From assembly GCF_029953285.1 (NCBI RefSeq), contig NZ_JASAOI010000045.1:62001-126000 (forward strand): DNA of 64,000 bases. Reading direction: 5' to 3'. The stretch comes from Yinghuangia seranimata. GTDB taxonomy: Bacteria; Actinomycetota; Actinomycetes; Streptomycetales; Streptomycetaceae. The notes beneath the pieces are model-generated. The model did no database searches, had not been told where the DNA came from, and worked only from the letters and a program-made list of their open reading frames with translations. Position 1 is the stretch's first letter. Each line of letters opens with the position of its first letter. The translations under genes were made by a program, and so were the position numbers. Positions 7,888 through 15,957 of the stretch are shown here, in pieces.

Positions 7888-9095
7888 GAGCCGCTCCCGG
7901 TGATGCTCCGCTCGCGCGGCGAGGCGCCGAGGACGAGCGTCGAATGGTGGTCGAGGATGCCGCCGTTGCCGCTGACGAGGGCCAACTCGTGCCGTTCGCA
8001 CTGCCGTTCGCCGCCCTGACCGCGGACCTGGATGACGGCCTCGGACAGCGGCGTCATGCCCCACATGTAGTACGACGACAGCTGGCCGCCGCCGGTGTTC
8101 AGCTTGAGCGAACCGTCAGGACCGAGTACGCCGGGCGTCGCCGCGAACGGGCCGCCTTCGCCCTTCGCACAGAAGCCGTAGTCCTCGAGCGTGAGCAGCA
8201 CGGTGAACGTGTAGCAGTCGTACAACTCGACGACGTCGATGTCGCCGAGGGTGACACCGGCCGCCTTCAACGCCGCCGGGCCGGCCTGCGAGGCGCCGCT
8301 GACGAGGCCGAACGTGCTGTCACTCGACGCCGGGTAGCCGGGGTGCGCCTGCGCCCCGCCGAGCACGTGGACCGGCGGCTGCGCGAGGTCGGCGGCCCGG
8401 TCGGCGGACGTCACCAGCACCGCGACGCCGCCGTTGCTGACCAGACAGCAGTCCAGCAGCCGGTACGGGTCGGCGATCATCCGCGACGCCTGGTGGTCGG
8501 CGAGCGTGATCGGCTCGCGGAACCGCGCACGCGGGTTCCCCGCGGCCCACGCCCGCTGCGCCACCGCGATCGCGCCGAGCTGCTCGCTGGTGGTGCCGTA
8601 CGCCAGCATGTGCCGCCGCGCGGCGAGCGCGTACAGCGGATTGGCCCCGAGCAGCCCGGCGGCGACATCGAGCGCGCGCCAACCCTGCGTCAGGCGGCGG
8701 CCGGTGCCCGCGTACGCCCCGGCCGAGCCGGCCCCGGGCTCGCGCAGCGGCGCGTCAGCGAACACGCATGCGACGACGTCGGCCATGCCGGACGCGACGG
8801 CCATCGACGCGTACTGCACCATGGCACCCGCCGACGAGCCGAACGCCTGCACCTCGGACAGCAGCCGGAGGTCGCGCAGGCCCATGTCCCGTGCGAGGCC
8901 GAGGGTGAGGTCGGCGGCGAGGCCGGTGTTGGTCAGGAGGCCGTCGACGTCGCCGAGGGCCAGGCCCGCGTCGGCGACCGCGCGCCGCACGGCGTCGGCC
9001 GCGAAGTCCGCCGACGTGCGGCCGTACACGTTGCCCAGCTCGGTGATGCCGAGCCCGGCGATCACCGGCGCCCGCGCGCCCGCGAAACCACCCAC
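7884..9095 (-). CDS. Thiolase-family protein (SCP2/Ltp-type)
   Basis: About 403 residues when started at GTG 9095, which has GAAGGG 9 nt upstream; GTG 9143 is the alternative. The sequence VIAGLGITELGNVYGRTSAD at the N-terminus, LNTGGGQLSSYYMWGM and GNGGILDHHSTLVLG at the C-terminus are typical of SCP2-like thiolases, many of which act as aldolases or lack normal thiolase chemistry. In place of the usual nucleophilic Cys region there is EVQAFGSSAGAMVQYASMAV, without a cysteine, which fits the Ltp2-type retro-aldol group and needs its OB-fold partner. It is divergent from the TetR gene, whose operator lies between. Confidence 0.82.
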   Translation of the reverse strand: MGGFAGARAPVIAGLGITELGNVYGRTSADFAADAVRRAVADAGLALGDVDGLLTNTGLAADLTLGLARDMGLRDLRLLSEVQAFGSSAGAMVQYASMAVASGMADVVACVFADAPLREPGAGSAGAYAGTGRRLTQGWRALDVAAGLLGANPLYALAARRHMLAYGTTSEQLGAIAVAQRAWAAGNPRARFREPITLADHQASRMIADPYRLLDCCLVSNGGVAVLVTSADRAADLAQPPVHVLGGAQAHPGYPASSDSTFGLVSGASQAGPAALKAAGVTLGDIDVVELYDCYTFTVLLTLEDYGFCAKGEGGPFAATPGVLGPDGSLKLNTGGGQLSSYYMWGMTPLSEAVIQVRGQGGERQCERHELALVSGNGGILDHHSTLVLGASPRERSITGSGS

Positions 9096-9170
9096 CAGCC
9101 CACGCCCTTCGTCCGCTCGTGCCGGTGCCGCGGTCGCCCGCACCGTCCGCTGCGCAGCGTAGACAATTTC

Positions 9171-9184
9171 TTGACGATCGTTAA
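9171..9184. promoter_or_regulatory. TetR-type operator, copy 1
   Basis: TTGACGATCGTTAA is a near-perfect palindrome (TTRACGATCGTYAA) located between the thiolase gene (minus strand) and the TetR gene at 9199. A second copy with one central change lies at 9891-9904 before the SDR gene. The shared consensus is CTTRACGMTCGTTMA. Confidence 0.65.
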
Positions 9185-9198
9185 GGTACGGTGGCCGC

Positions 9199-9840
9199 AT
9201 GACCTCCCCCACCCCCGCCCGGCGCCGCCCCGGGGTGGCCGTGCTGCACGCGGCGGCGTGCGAGGTCTTCGCGGAACGCGGCTTCCACGGCGCCTCGGTG
9301 CGGGACATCGCGCAGCGCGCCGGGGTGAGCATGGCGGCGCTGTACCACTACTACTCCGGCAAGCAGGAGCTGCTGGACGCGGTGCTGGCCGAGGCCACCG
9401 ACATGTACTTCCGCATGTGCGCCGACGCGCTGGACGCGGCGGGCCCCGACCCGGCCGACCGGCTCGCCGCGCTGGTCGACGCCACGGTGCGCTACCTGGT
9501 CGAGTTCCGGGTGCAGAGCGTTCTGCTGCTGAGCGGGGACCACCTCGCCGAGGCCGGCGACCAGGAGCGGCGGCGCGCGGTCGCGGCGTCCGGGACGCGG
9601 CTGTTCGCCGACGTCATCGAGGACGGCGTCGCGCAGGGCGTCTTCCGCACGCCGTACCCGGACAACGCGCGGCGCACCGTCGTCGCCGCCTGCAACGCGA
9701 TCGTGCAGTGGTACGACCCGGCCGGGCCGGTGGACCCGGCGGGGCTCGTCGAGCAGTACGTGCACCTGGCGCTGACCGTGGTGGAGTGCGTGCGGCGCGC
9801 CGGGCCGCGGGCCGGCGGGACTGTGCCGCGCCACAGCTGA
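9199..9840 (+). CDS. TetR-family transcriptional regulator
   Basis: A 213-residue repressor with an N-terminal helix-turn-helix (AACEVFAERGFHGASVRDIAQ, AGVSMAALYHYYSGKQELL; about residues 15-62) and a helical C-terminal ligand domain. The sequence resembles regulators of acyl-CoA or fatty-acid degradation genes, which release DNA on binding an acyl-CoA. It starts 15 bp after the operator at 9171-9184 and lies between the thiolase/OB-fold operon and the SDR/hydratase genes, both preceded by the same site. Control of both arms plus itself is inferred. Confidence 0.88.
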   Translation: MTSPTPARRRPGVAVLHAAACEVFAERGFHGASVRDIAQRAGVSMAALYHYYSGKQELLDAVLAEATDMYFRMCADALDAAGPDPADRLAALVDATVRYLVEFRVQSVLLLSGDHLAEAGDQERRRAVAASGTRLFADVIEDGVAQGVFRTPYPDNARRTVVAACNAIVQWYDPAGPVDPAGLVEQYVHLALTVVECVRRAGPRAGGTVPRHS

Positions 9841-9890
9841 ACCGCGCGCCCGGCGCGGCGGTCTTGCGGGTCCGCGCCACGCGACGTAAC

Positions 9891-9904
9891 TTAACGCTCG
9901 TTCA
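9891..9904. promoter_or_regulatory. TetR-type operator, copy 2
   Basis: TTAACGCTCGTTCA matches the site at 9171-9184 (TTGACGATCGTTAA) at 11 of 14 positions and shares the preceding C. It lies 113 bp before the SDR start, in the 176-bp gap after the TetR gene, and so gives the SDR/hydratase pair its own regulated promoter. Confidence 0.6.
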
Positions 9905-10016
9905 ACAGTGTCGCGGCTCGCGCGGCGCGTCGAACAGGTGTGCGCGCGACCGAGTTCCCCACGGCAGACCGCGCGTCGCGGCGACGCGGCGCGGTACACG
10001 GGTTGGAGACCACTGC

Positions 10017-10781
10017 ATGCGTATCGAGGGCGTTTCCGCGATCGTCACCGGCGGTGCGTCGGGCCTCGGGCTCGGCACCGTCAAACGGCTGGCCAAGGCC
10101 GGCGCGCACGTCGTGATCCTCGACCTGCCCGGTTCCAAGGGCGCCGAGATCGCCGACGAACTCGGGGGCGGCGTACGGTTCGTGCCCGCCGACGTCACCG
10201 AACCCGACCAGATCCAGGCGGTCATCGAGGTCGCGCAGCAGGCCGCGCCGCTGCGCGCGGTCGTGCACTGCGCGGGCATCGGGTTCCCGATCCGCGTCGT
10301 CGACAAGGCCGGCGAACCGGGCGACCTGAACGCCTTCGAGATGGTCGTCCGGGTCAACCTGATCGGCTCGTACAACGTGCTGCGGCTCACCGCGGCGGCC
10401 ATGGCCGGCAACGAACCCGTCGACGGGGAACGGGGCGTGGTGGTGCTGACCGCGTCGGTGGCGGCGTGGGAGGGGCAGATCGGGCAGATCGCGTACACGG
10501 CGTCCAAGGGCGGCGTGGTCGGCATGACGATCTGCGCGGCGCGCGACCTCGCGGGGCGGAACATCCGCGTCAACACGATCGCACCGGGGCTCATGGACAC
10601 ACCGCTGTTCGCGCTGCTGCGGGACGACATCCGCGACTCGCTCGCCGCCTCGGTCCCCAACCCCCGGCGGTTCGGCACACCCGACGAGTACGGCCAGACC
10701 GCGCAGTTCATCATCGAGAACGGCTACGTCAACGGCGAGACGATCCGGCTCGACGGCGGGATCCGGATGGCGCCGCGCTGA
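10017..10781 (+). CDS. Short-chain dehydrogenase, 3-hydroxyacyl-CoA dehydrogenase type 2-like
   Basis: A 254-residue Rossmann-fold oxidoreductase. The NAD-binding glycine motif TGGASGLGLGT (residues 11-21), a D at the end of strand 2 (VILDLP, preference for NAD), CAGIG, the active-site S (LTASVAAWEGQ) and YTASK (catalytic Tyr and Lys) are present, with IRLDGGIRM at the end. It is most like type-2 3-hydroxyacyl-CoA dehydrogenases (HSD17B10 group) of beta-oxidation. ATG 10017 follows GGAG at 10005-10008. The enoyl-CoA hydratase begins 34 bp later, so the two give consecutive beta-oxidation steps. Confidence 0.85.
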   Translation: MRIEGVSAIVTGGASGLGLGTVKRLAKAGAHVVILDLPGSKGAEIADELGGGVRFVPADVTEPDQIQAVIEVAQQAAPLRAVVHCAGIGFPIRVVDKAGEPGDLNAFEMVVRVNLIGSYNVLRLTAAAMAGNEPVDGERGVVVLTASVAAWEGQIGQIAYTASKGGVVGMTICAARDLAGRNIRVNTIAPGLMDTPLFALLRDDIRDSLAASVPNPRRFGTPDEYGQTAQFIIENGYVNGETIRLDGGIRMAPR

Positions 10782-10814
10782 CGTCCGACCTTCCGCAAGC
10801 CGAGAGGAGCACCG

Positions 10815-11579
10815 GTGTCCGACGAGGTGCTGGTCGAACACGCCGACGGCGTCACCGAGATCACCATCAACCGGCCAGCCGCACGCAACGCGGTCAACCG
10901 CGCGGTCAGCGACGGGATCGCCGCGGCGCTCGACGAGTTCGAGAGCCGCAAGGACCTGACGGTCGCGATCATCACCGGCGCGGGCGGCACGTTCTGCGCG
11001 GGCATGGACCTGAAGGCCTTCGTGTCCGGCGAGGACGTCACCCACCCGGCCCGCGGCTTCGCCGGCCTGACCACCCGCCCACCACGCAAGCCGATCATCG
11101 CGGCGGTCGAGGGCCACGCGCTCGCGGGAGGCTGCGAGATCGTCCTCGCGTGCGACCTGGTCCTCGCCGCGGAGGACGCCCGCTTCGGAATCCCCGAGGT
11201 CAAACGCGGGCTCGTCGCGGGCGCGGGCGGCATGCTGCGGCTGCCACAACGGATCCCGTACAACCTGGCCATGGAACTGGCCCTTACCGGCGACCCGTTG
11301 CCGGCCGCGGACGCCCACCGCTACGGCCTCGTCAACCACCTGACCGAACCGGGAGCCGCCCTGACCGGCGCCCGATCCCTGGCAGCCCGAATCGCCGCCA
11401 ACGGGCCCCTGGCGGTGCAGACGACAAAGGAGCTGATGACCGCCTCGCGGGACTGGCCCACCGACGAGTTCTTCACCCGCCAACAGGAGGCGCTGATCCG
11501 GGTCTTCACCTCGAAGGACGCAAGGGAGGGCGCGACCGCCTTCGCGGAGAAGCGCGCGCCGGTCTGGCGAGGCGAGTAA
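10815..11579 (+). CDS. Enoyl-CoA hydratase/isomerase (crotonase family)
   Basis: A 254-residue crotonase from GTG 10815 with the oxyanion-hole segments AGGTFCAGMDLKAF (about residues 56-69) and the helix region EGHALAGGCEIVLACDLVLA (about 97-116), followed by FGIPEVKRGLVAGAGG. One catalytic Glu is in the usual place (GIPEVKRG); the first-glutamate position reads GGCEI. It hydrates enoyl-CoA intermediates, here next to a 3-hydroxyacyl-CoA dehydrogenase and a thiolase. GAGAGGAG just upstream is the ribosome binding site. A hairpin follows the stop. Confidence 0.87.
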   Translation: MSDEVLVEHADGVTEITINRPAARNAVNRAVSDGIAAALDEFESRKDLTVAIITGAGGTFCAGMDLKAFVSGEDVTHPARGFAGLTTRPPRKPIIAAVEGHALAGGCEIVLACDLVLAAEDARFGIPEVKRGLVAGAGGMLRLPQRIPYNLAMELALTGDPLPAADAHRYGLVNHLTEPGAALTGARSLAARIAANGPLAVQTTKELMTASRDWPTDEFFTRQQEALIRVFTSKDAREGATAFAEKRAPVWRGE

Positions 11580-11624
11580 CGCCCGGCGAGGTTCGGGGCA
11601 TTCGGCCGGCCCACTCAGTCGCGG

Positions 11625-11992
11625 AGTCGCGCCGTCGACGTGCGAGCCAGCCGCCATCTGCGTTGCGGGGCTCGCACGTTGCAGCGTGGAAGTCCCTTGC
11701 CATGCATCGTTCCTGACCTGGCTGCTGGCGGTGGCCTCGCGGGTCTCTTTGGCTGCACCGTTCCTGACCTGTCTGCTGGCGGTGTCCTGGCGCCCCGGAT
11801 TTGATGGTCCGCGCGGCCGAACGGCTGTCAAGCCGCGATGGATCTTGTGCGAACAGGTGGCCTGTCGCGTGTTGGTGGGGGCGGCTTGACAGCCGCCCGG
11901 CCGCGCAGAAAACCCGGCAGCTATCGGGAGGGGCGCGGGGTGTGAAGGCGCTTTGGTCGCGTTGGTCGTGCCGGGCTGCGATCCCAGCGTGG
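11625..11992 (+). repeat. Nested-hairpin repeat element, copy 1
   Basis: Copy 1 of a family with three members in the window. Its core is a 26-bp inverted repeat (11811-11836 with 11881-11906, two mismatches) around a 44-nt loop. That loop holds an inner hairpin ACAGG-TGG-CCTGT at 11853-11865. Conserved flanks are GGATTTGATGGTCCGCG before the stem, and TATCGGGAGGGG, GTGTGAAGGCGC and GCCGGGCTGCGATCCCAGC after it. A 51-bp tandem duplication starts at 11704 and 11755. Copy 2 lies inverted at 12235-12557. No coding gene is visible from 11580 to 12564. Confidence 0.8.
11638..11679 (+). terminator. Hairpin downstream of the enoyl-CoA hydratase gene
   Basis: ACGTGCGAGCC (11638-11648) pairs with GGCTCGCACGT (11669-11679), an 11-bp stem. 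It is about 60 bp after the hydratase stop and may terminate it. It also forms the first part of the repeat element described at 11625-11992; the related position in the inverted copy keeps only part of the stem. Confidence 0.5.
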
Positions 11993-12085
11993 TGCGCGCT
12001 AAGCCGCTGCCGGTCGGGTGCCGGGTCGGGGCCGGACCCGGGTCGCGCCGCCGGGTCGGGGCCGCCCGGACTACTGAAAACCATT

Positions 12086-12132
12086 GTCAAAAGAACCAAA
12101 TGGCAACCAGGTGGCCATTTGGTTCTTTTGAC
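12086..12132. repeat. Perfect 19-bp AT-rich hairpin between the two inverted repeat copies
   Basis: GTCAAAAGAACCAAATGGC (12086-12104) and its exact complement (12114-12132) flank the loop AACCAGGTG. Base composition is far below that of its surroundings. The 9-mer CAGGTGGCC at its apex (12108-12116) also occurs at the apex of the inner hairpins of both neighbouring repeat copies. It could terminate transcription from both sides, since the flanking genes converge, but there is no long T run. Confidence 0.7.
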
Positions 12133-12234
12133 GCAAAGCCAATAGGGATTCGGGTACCTCAATGCCCCGATTTGGTGCGATATGAGAGCCGTGAAGTGCG
12201 GTCACCGGTCGTCAAAGGCGGTTGCCCGCCCGCC

Positions 12235-12557
12235 CCACGCTGGGACCGTAGCCCGGCAACGCAACGCACCCGATGCGCCTCCACACCGCCTCCCCCTCCC
12301 GATAGTTGCCGCGGTTTTAAGCGCGGCCGGGCGCCTGTCAAGGCGCCTCCCCGACACGCGACAGGCCACCTGTCGAGGACCGGTCCACCGCGCCTTGACA
12401 GGCGACCGGCCGCGCGGACAATCACAAATCGGGAGGGGGAGATGGCCACCGCCGGCGTGCAGGCCAGGGGACCGTGCATGGCCGACGGTCTCCACTCCGC
12501 AACGACCGAGCCCCACCCCGCACATGCCGGCTCGCTCGCAACCCGACGGCGCGACAC
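12235..12557 (-). repeat. Nested-hairpin repeat element, copy 2 (inverted)
   Basis: The reverse complement matches copy 1 along most of its length. The 26-bp arms are 12321-12346 and 12390-12415 (one mismatch), the loop is 43 nt, and the inner hairpin is CGACAGG-CCA-CCTGTCG at 12359-12375. The stem differs from copy 1 in a compensated way: GGCTGTCAAGCC in copy 1 is GCCTGTCAAGGC here, with both arms changed together. Flanks shared with copy 1 include TATCGGGAGGGG and GGTCCCAGCGTGG in the minus orientation. Confidence 0.8.
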
Positions 12558-12564
12558 GACCCGG

Positions 12565-13635
12565 TCAGGCCTCGCCGAAGACGTCGGACAGGTCGTACTG
12601 GGCCGGTTCGGCCAGTTGGTCGTAGGTGCAGTCCGTTGCGTCCTTGTCCGGGCGCCAGCGGCGGAATCTTGTGGTGTGGCGGAAGCGGTCGCCCTGGGTG
12701 TGGTCGTAGGCGACTTCGCAGACCAGTTCGGGGCGCAGCGGGATCCAGTCCGCGACGCGGTCGCCGGTCCAGCGGTTGACCGCGCCCGGGAGCCGGTCGG
12801 CCTCGTGGGCTTCGGCCTCGCCCCAGTGGGCCCAGGGGTGGTCGCCGGTTCCGTCGTCGGGGACGCGGTACGGGGCGAGCTCGTCGACCAGTTCGGCTCG
12901 GCGTGCCGTGGTGAACGACGAGCTGACGCCTACGTGTTGCAGGCGGCCACGACTGTCGTACAGGCCGAGGAGTAGCGACCCGACCACCGGTCCCGACTTG
13001 TGCTCGCGGTAGCCGGCCACCACGCAGTCGGCGGTGCGCTCGTGCTTGACCTTGACCATCACGCGTTCGTCCGGCCGGTACCGTCCCGCCGGGTCCTTGG
13101 CGACGATGCCGTCGAGGCCCGCGCCCTCGAAGCGCTCGAACCAGGCCTGGGCGAGCGCCGGATCGTCGGTGGCCGGTGCGAGGTGAACGGGCGCGGGCAC
13201 GTCCCCCAGCGCCTCGGCCAGTGCCGCCCGACGCTCCGTCAGGGGCCGGTCCAGGTACGCCTCGTCGCCGAGCGCCAGCAGGTCGAAGGCGACGAACGAG
13301 GCCGGCGTCTCCTCGGCGAGCTTGCGCACGCGCGACGCGGCCGGGTGGATGCGGTCCTGCAGCCGGTCGAACTCGAGGCGCCCGCCGACCGCGACGACGA
13401 GTTCGCCGTCCAGCACACAGCGAGGCGGCAGCAGGCGGCGGAACGCGTCGACCATCTCCGGGAAGTACCGGTCGAGCGGCTTGGTGTTGCGGCTGCCGAT
13501 CAGGACCTCGTCGCCGTCGCGGAACACGATCGCGCGGAAGCCGTCCCACTTGGCCTCGTAGTGCATGCCGGACGGGATGCGGGCGGCGGCCTTGGCCAGC
13601 ATCGGCTTGACCGGCGGCATGACGGGCAGGTGCAT
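12565..13635 (-). CDS. ATP-dependent DNA ligase (single-domain LigC/LigD-type)
   Basis: A 356-residue ligase with the adenylation motif I EAKWDGFR (about residues 27-34; Lys is AMP-linked), motif III FVAFDLLAL, motif IV GLDGIVAKD, motif V VKVKHERTADCVV and an OB-fold C-terminus. It seals nicks in ATP-dependent repair, and in actinobacteria such ligases work with a separate LigD-type polymerase and Ku in non-homologous end joining or back-up repair. It is divergent from the polymerase gene across 28 bp. Ku is not in the window. The 3 prime end abuts the inverted repeat copy. Confidence 0.9.
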   Translation of the reverse strand: MHLPVMPPVKPMLAKAAARIPSGMHYEAKWDGFRAIVFRDGDEVLIGSRNTKPLDRYFPEMVDAFRRLLPPRCVLDGELVVAVGGRLEFDRLQDRIHPAASRVRKLAEETPASFVAFDLLALGDEAYLDRPLTERRAALAEALGDVPAPVHLAPATDDPALAQAWFERFEGAGLDGIVAKDPAGRYRPDERVMVKVKHERTADCVVAGYREHKSGPVVGSLLLGLYDSRGRLQHVGVSSSFTTARRAELVDELAPYRVPDDGTGDHPWAHWGEAEAHEADRLPGAVNRWTGDRVADWIPLRPELVCEVAYDHTQGDRFRHTTRFRRWRPDKDATDCTYDQLAEPAQYDLSDVFGEA

Positions 13636-13663
13636 ATGTCACATTCTGGCCTACTCTGGTGCG

Positions 13664-14680
13664 ATGAGCGCTGCCGAGCAGATGGACGTCGACGGCACGT
13701 CCGTCCGGGTGACGAACCTCGACAAGGTGTACTTCCCGGAACGCGGCTTCACGAAGGGCGACGTCATCCGCTACGTCGTCGCCGTCGGCCCCGGCATGCT
13801 GCGCGGCATGCGGAACCGCCCGACGACGCTGGAGCGGTACCCCGAGGGCGTGGACGGCGAGTCGTTCTACCAGAAGCGCGCGCCGAAGTACCTGCCCGAG
13901 TGGATCCCGACGGCGCGGATCCGCTTCCCCAGCGGGCGGCCCGCCGACGAGATGTGCCCGGACAGCGTCGCGGCGCTGGTGTGGGCGGCGAACCTCGGCA
14001 CGCTGGTGTTCCACCCGTGGCCGGTCACGTCCGCCGACACCGACCGGCCGGACGAGCTGCGGATCGACTTCGACCCGCAGCCCGAGACCGACTTCGCCGA
14101 CGCGGCCCGCGCCGCCCACGAAATGCGGGCGGTGCTGGCCGAGCACGGTTTGACGGGGTGGCCGAAGACGTCCGGCGGCCGCGGCGTACACCTCTATGTG
14201 CCGATCCGCCCCGAGTGGACGTTCGTCGAGGTCCGCCGCGCCGTGATCGCGCTCGGACGCGAGCTGGAGTCCCGCATGCCGGACCGGGTCACGACCGCGT
14301 GGTGGAAGGAGGAGCGCGGGGCCCGGGTCTTCGTCGACTTCAACCAGATGGCCAGGGACCGCACGATCGCCGCCGCCTACTCCGTCCGGGCGAACCGCCG
14401 GGCGACGGTCTCGGCCCCGCTGCTGTGGGACGAGCTGGACGACGCCCATCCGGACGACTTCGACCTCGCCACGATGCCGGAGCGTTACAAGGCGGTCGGC
14501 GACCGCCACGCCGACATGCCCGAGCACGCGTTCGGCCTGGAGTCGGTGCTCGAAATGGCCGACCGCCAGCAGCGCGACCACGGCCTGGGCGACCTGCCGT
14601 ATCCGCCGGACCACCCGAAGATGCCGGGCGAGCCGCCGCGCGTGCAGCCGAGCCGCGCGAAGCACCCGGTCGAGGAGTAG
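13664..14680 (+). CDS. ligD: LigD-type non-homologous end-joining polymerase/primase
   Basis: A 338-residue stand-alone PolDom protein of the archaeo-eukaryotic primase superfamily. Visible motifs are the metal-binding RIDFDPQ (about residues 141-147), the nucleotide-binding TSGGRGVHLYVP (about 169-180) and DFNQMARDRTIAAAYSVRA near residue 224. The enzyme adds ribonucleotides or deoxynucleotides at breaks before ligation. ATG 13664 was chosen because conserved sequence begins soon after (VRVTNLDKVYFPERG). It shares a 28-bp divergent promoter region with the ligase, so the multidomain LigD is split into single-domain genes here. Confidence 0.88.
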   Translation: MSAAEQMDVDGTSVRVTNLDKVYFPERGFTKGDVIRYVVAVGPGMLRGMRNRPTTLERYPEGVDGESFYQKRAPKYLPEWIPTARIRFPSGRPADEMCPDSVAALVWAANLGTLVFHPWPVTSADTDRPDELRIDFDPQPETDFADAARAAHEMRAVLAEHGLTGWPKTSGGRGVHLYVPIRPEWTFVEVRRAVIALGRELESRMPDRVTTAWWKEERGARVFVDFNQMARDRTIAAAYSVRANRRATVSAPLLWDELDDAHPDDFDLATMPERYKAVGDRHADMPEHAFGLESVLEMADRQQRDHGLGDLPYPPDHPKMPGEPPRVQPSRAKHPVEE

Positions 14681-14723
14681 CGCCTCGTCGAGGAGTGGCC
14701 CGCAGCCGACGAGTCTCCCGCGG

Positions 14724-15938
14724 TCAGGCGGTCCGAAGGCGGCGCCCGACGAGGACGGCCGCCCCGCAGCCGCCGAGCACCACCGCGCACAGCGCGATCC
14801 CGGCCCGCGGCCCGAACGCGTGCGCGACGCCGCCGAGGACGTTCACCGTCAGGAGCAGGGCCGCGCTCTGGGTCAGGGTGAACAGCGACTGCACCCGGGT
14901 CAGATGGCTCTCGGGCGCGGCCGTGATCAGGACCGGGGCCAGGTGGCTGATGAGCAGTCCGATCCCGGCACCGCCGCACAGTGCGCTCACGACCGCGACG
15001 GCTCGGGACGGCGTGAGCGCGAGCCCCGCGAGGCCGAGCGCGGCCAGGACCATGCCTGCCGCGGCGACCGTCATGAGCCGCCGCGCCGTGCCTTTCCAGG
15101 TGACGGCTAGCGTCACCGCGACCGTGCCCACGCTCTGGGCGCCGGTGATCAGCCCCGCGGCGGAGGCGTCCCAGGCCCTCGAACGGCACAGCAACGGGAC
15201 GAGCAGCGAGCCCACCGGGATGACGAACCCAGCCGCCGCGGCCATGAGGCACAGCACGCCGCGAAGCCCCGGCGTGCGCATGACGACCGCGACACCGTCG
15301 GCCGCCTCGCGCACGATGTGCCGCCGCTCGGCGGGCTGCGGCGGGGCGAAACGGGGCCGGATGCGGAGGAGCACCACTAGGACGACGCCGAACGTCGCGG
15401 CGTCCACCGCCGCCGAGGCCGGCAGCCCCGCGTACGCGACCACGGCCCCGCCCAGCGGTCCGCCGGCCATCGCGACCAGCTGGCTCCCGCTCTGCCGCAT
15501 CGCCGTCGCCCGGGCCACGTGCTCGGAATCGACCAGGACCCGCGGCATCGCCCCGGACGCGGGCAGATAGAACGCGTCGTTGACGCCGATCACCAGCGCC
15601 GCGACCAGCAGCAACGCGAGCGGCGTGCCGAGGCGCCACGCGGCCAGGGCCAGGGTGAGCGCGACCACGAACATCACCGCGTCGCCGACGAGCATGACCC
15701 GCCGGGCACCGGCCCGGTCGCCGACCGCTCCCCCGAGCAGGAGCAGCACGGTCCGCGGCAGGACGATCATCGTCATCACCAGTCCCGCGGCCGCCCCACC
15801 GTGCGCCGTCGCCGCCCAGCCGAGCGCGAAGTACAAGGCCGCGTCGCCCAGTTGCGAGATCAGTGCGGCCCCGACCCAGACCTTGAACACGACCGGCAGC
15901 GCGCTGGCTTTCGGCTGGGGTGGCGCCGTCGTCGTCAT
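14724..15938 (-). CDS. MFS transporter (probable drug or metabolite exporter)
   Basis: A 404-residue protein with about 12 membrane segments. The A-like motif between helices 2 and 3 is GGAVGDRAGARRVML, and a charged central loop (RIRPRFAPPQPAERRHIVREAADG) separates the halves. It belongs to the MFS group of enterobactin-exporter/macrolide-efflux type; the substrate is unknown. It ends 43 bp from the convergent polymerase gene. Upstream lies the 58-bp repeat array shared with the LAL regulator. Confidence 0.8.
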   Translation of the reverse strand: MTTTAPPQPKASALPVVFKVWVGAALISQLGDAALYFALGWAATAHGGAAAGLVMTMIVLPRTVLLLLGGAVGDRAGARRVMLVGDAVMFVVALTLALAAWRLGTPLALLLVAALVIGVNDAFYLPASGAMPRVLVDSEHVARATAMRQSGSQLVAMAGGPLGGAVVAYAGLPASAAVDAATFGVVLVVLLRIRPRFAPPQPAERRHIVREAADGVAVVMRTPGLRGVLCLMAAAAGFVIPVGSLLVPLLCRSRAWDASAAGLITGAQSVGTVAVTLAVTWKGTARRLMTVAAAGMVLAALGLAGLALTPSRAVAVVSALCGGAGIGLLISHLAPVLITAAPESHLTRVQSLFTLTQSAALLLTVNVLGGVAHAFGPRAGIALCAVVLGGCGAAVLVGRRLRTA

Positions 15939-15957
15939 GCGGCCGGAGGGTAGAGGT

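Noticed and set aside
11580..12564. Small genes inside the repeat region (frames at 11686-11889 and 12182-12625, among others)
   Set aside because: Frames differ between the copies of the repeat, and conservation follows the hairpin arms, not codons.
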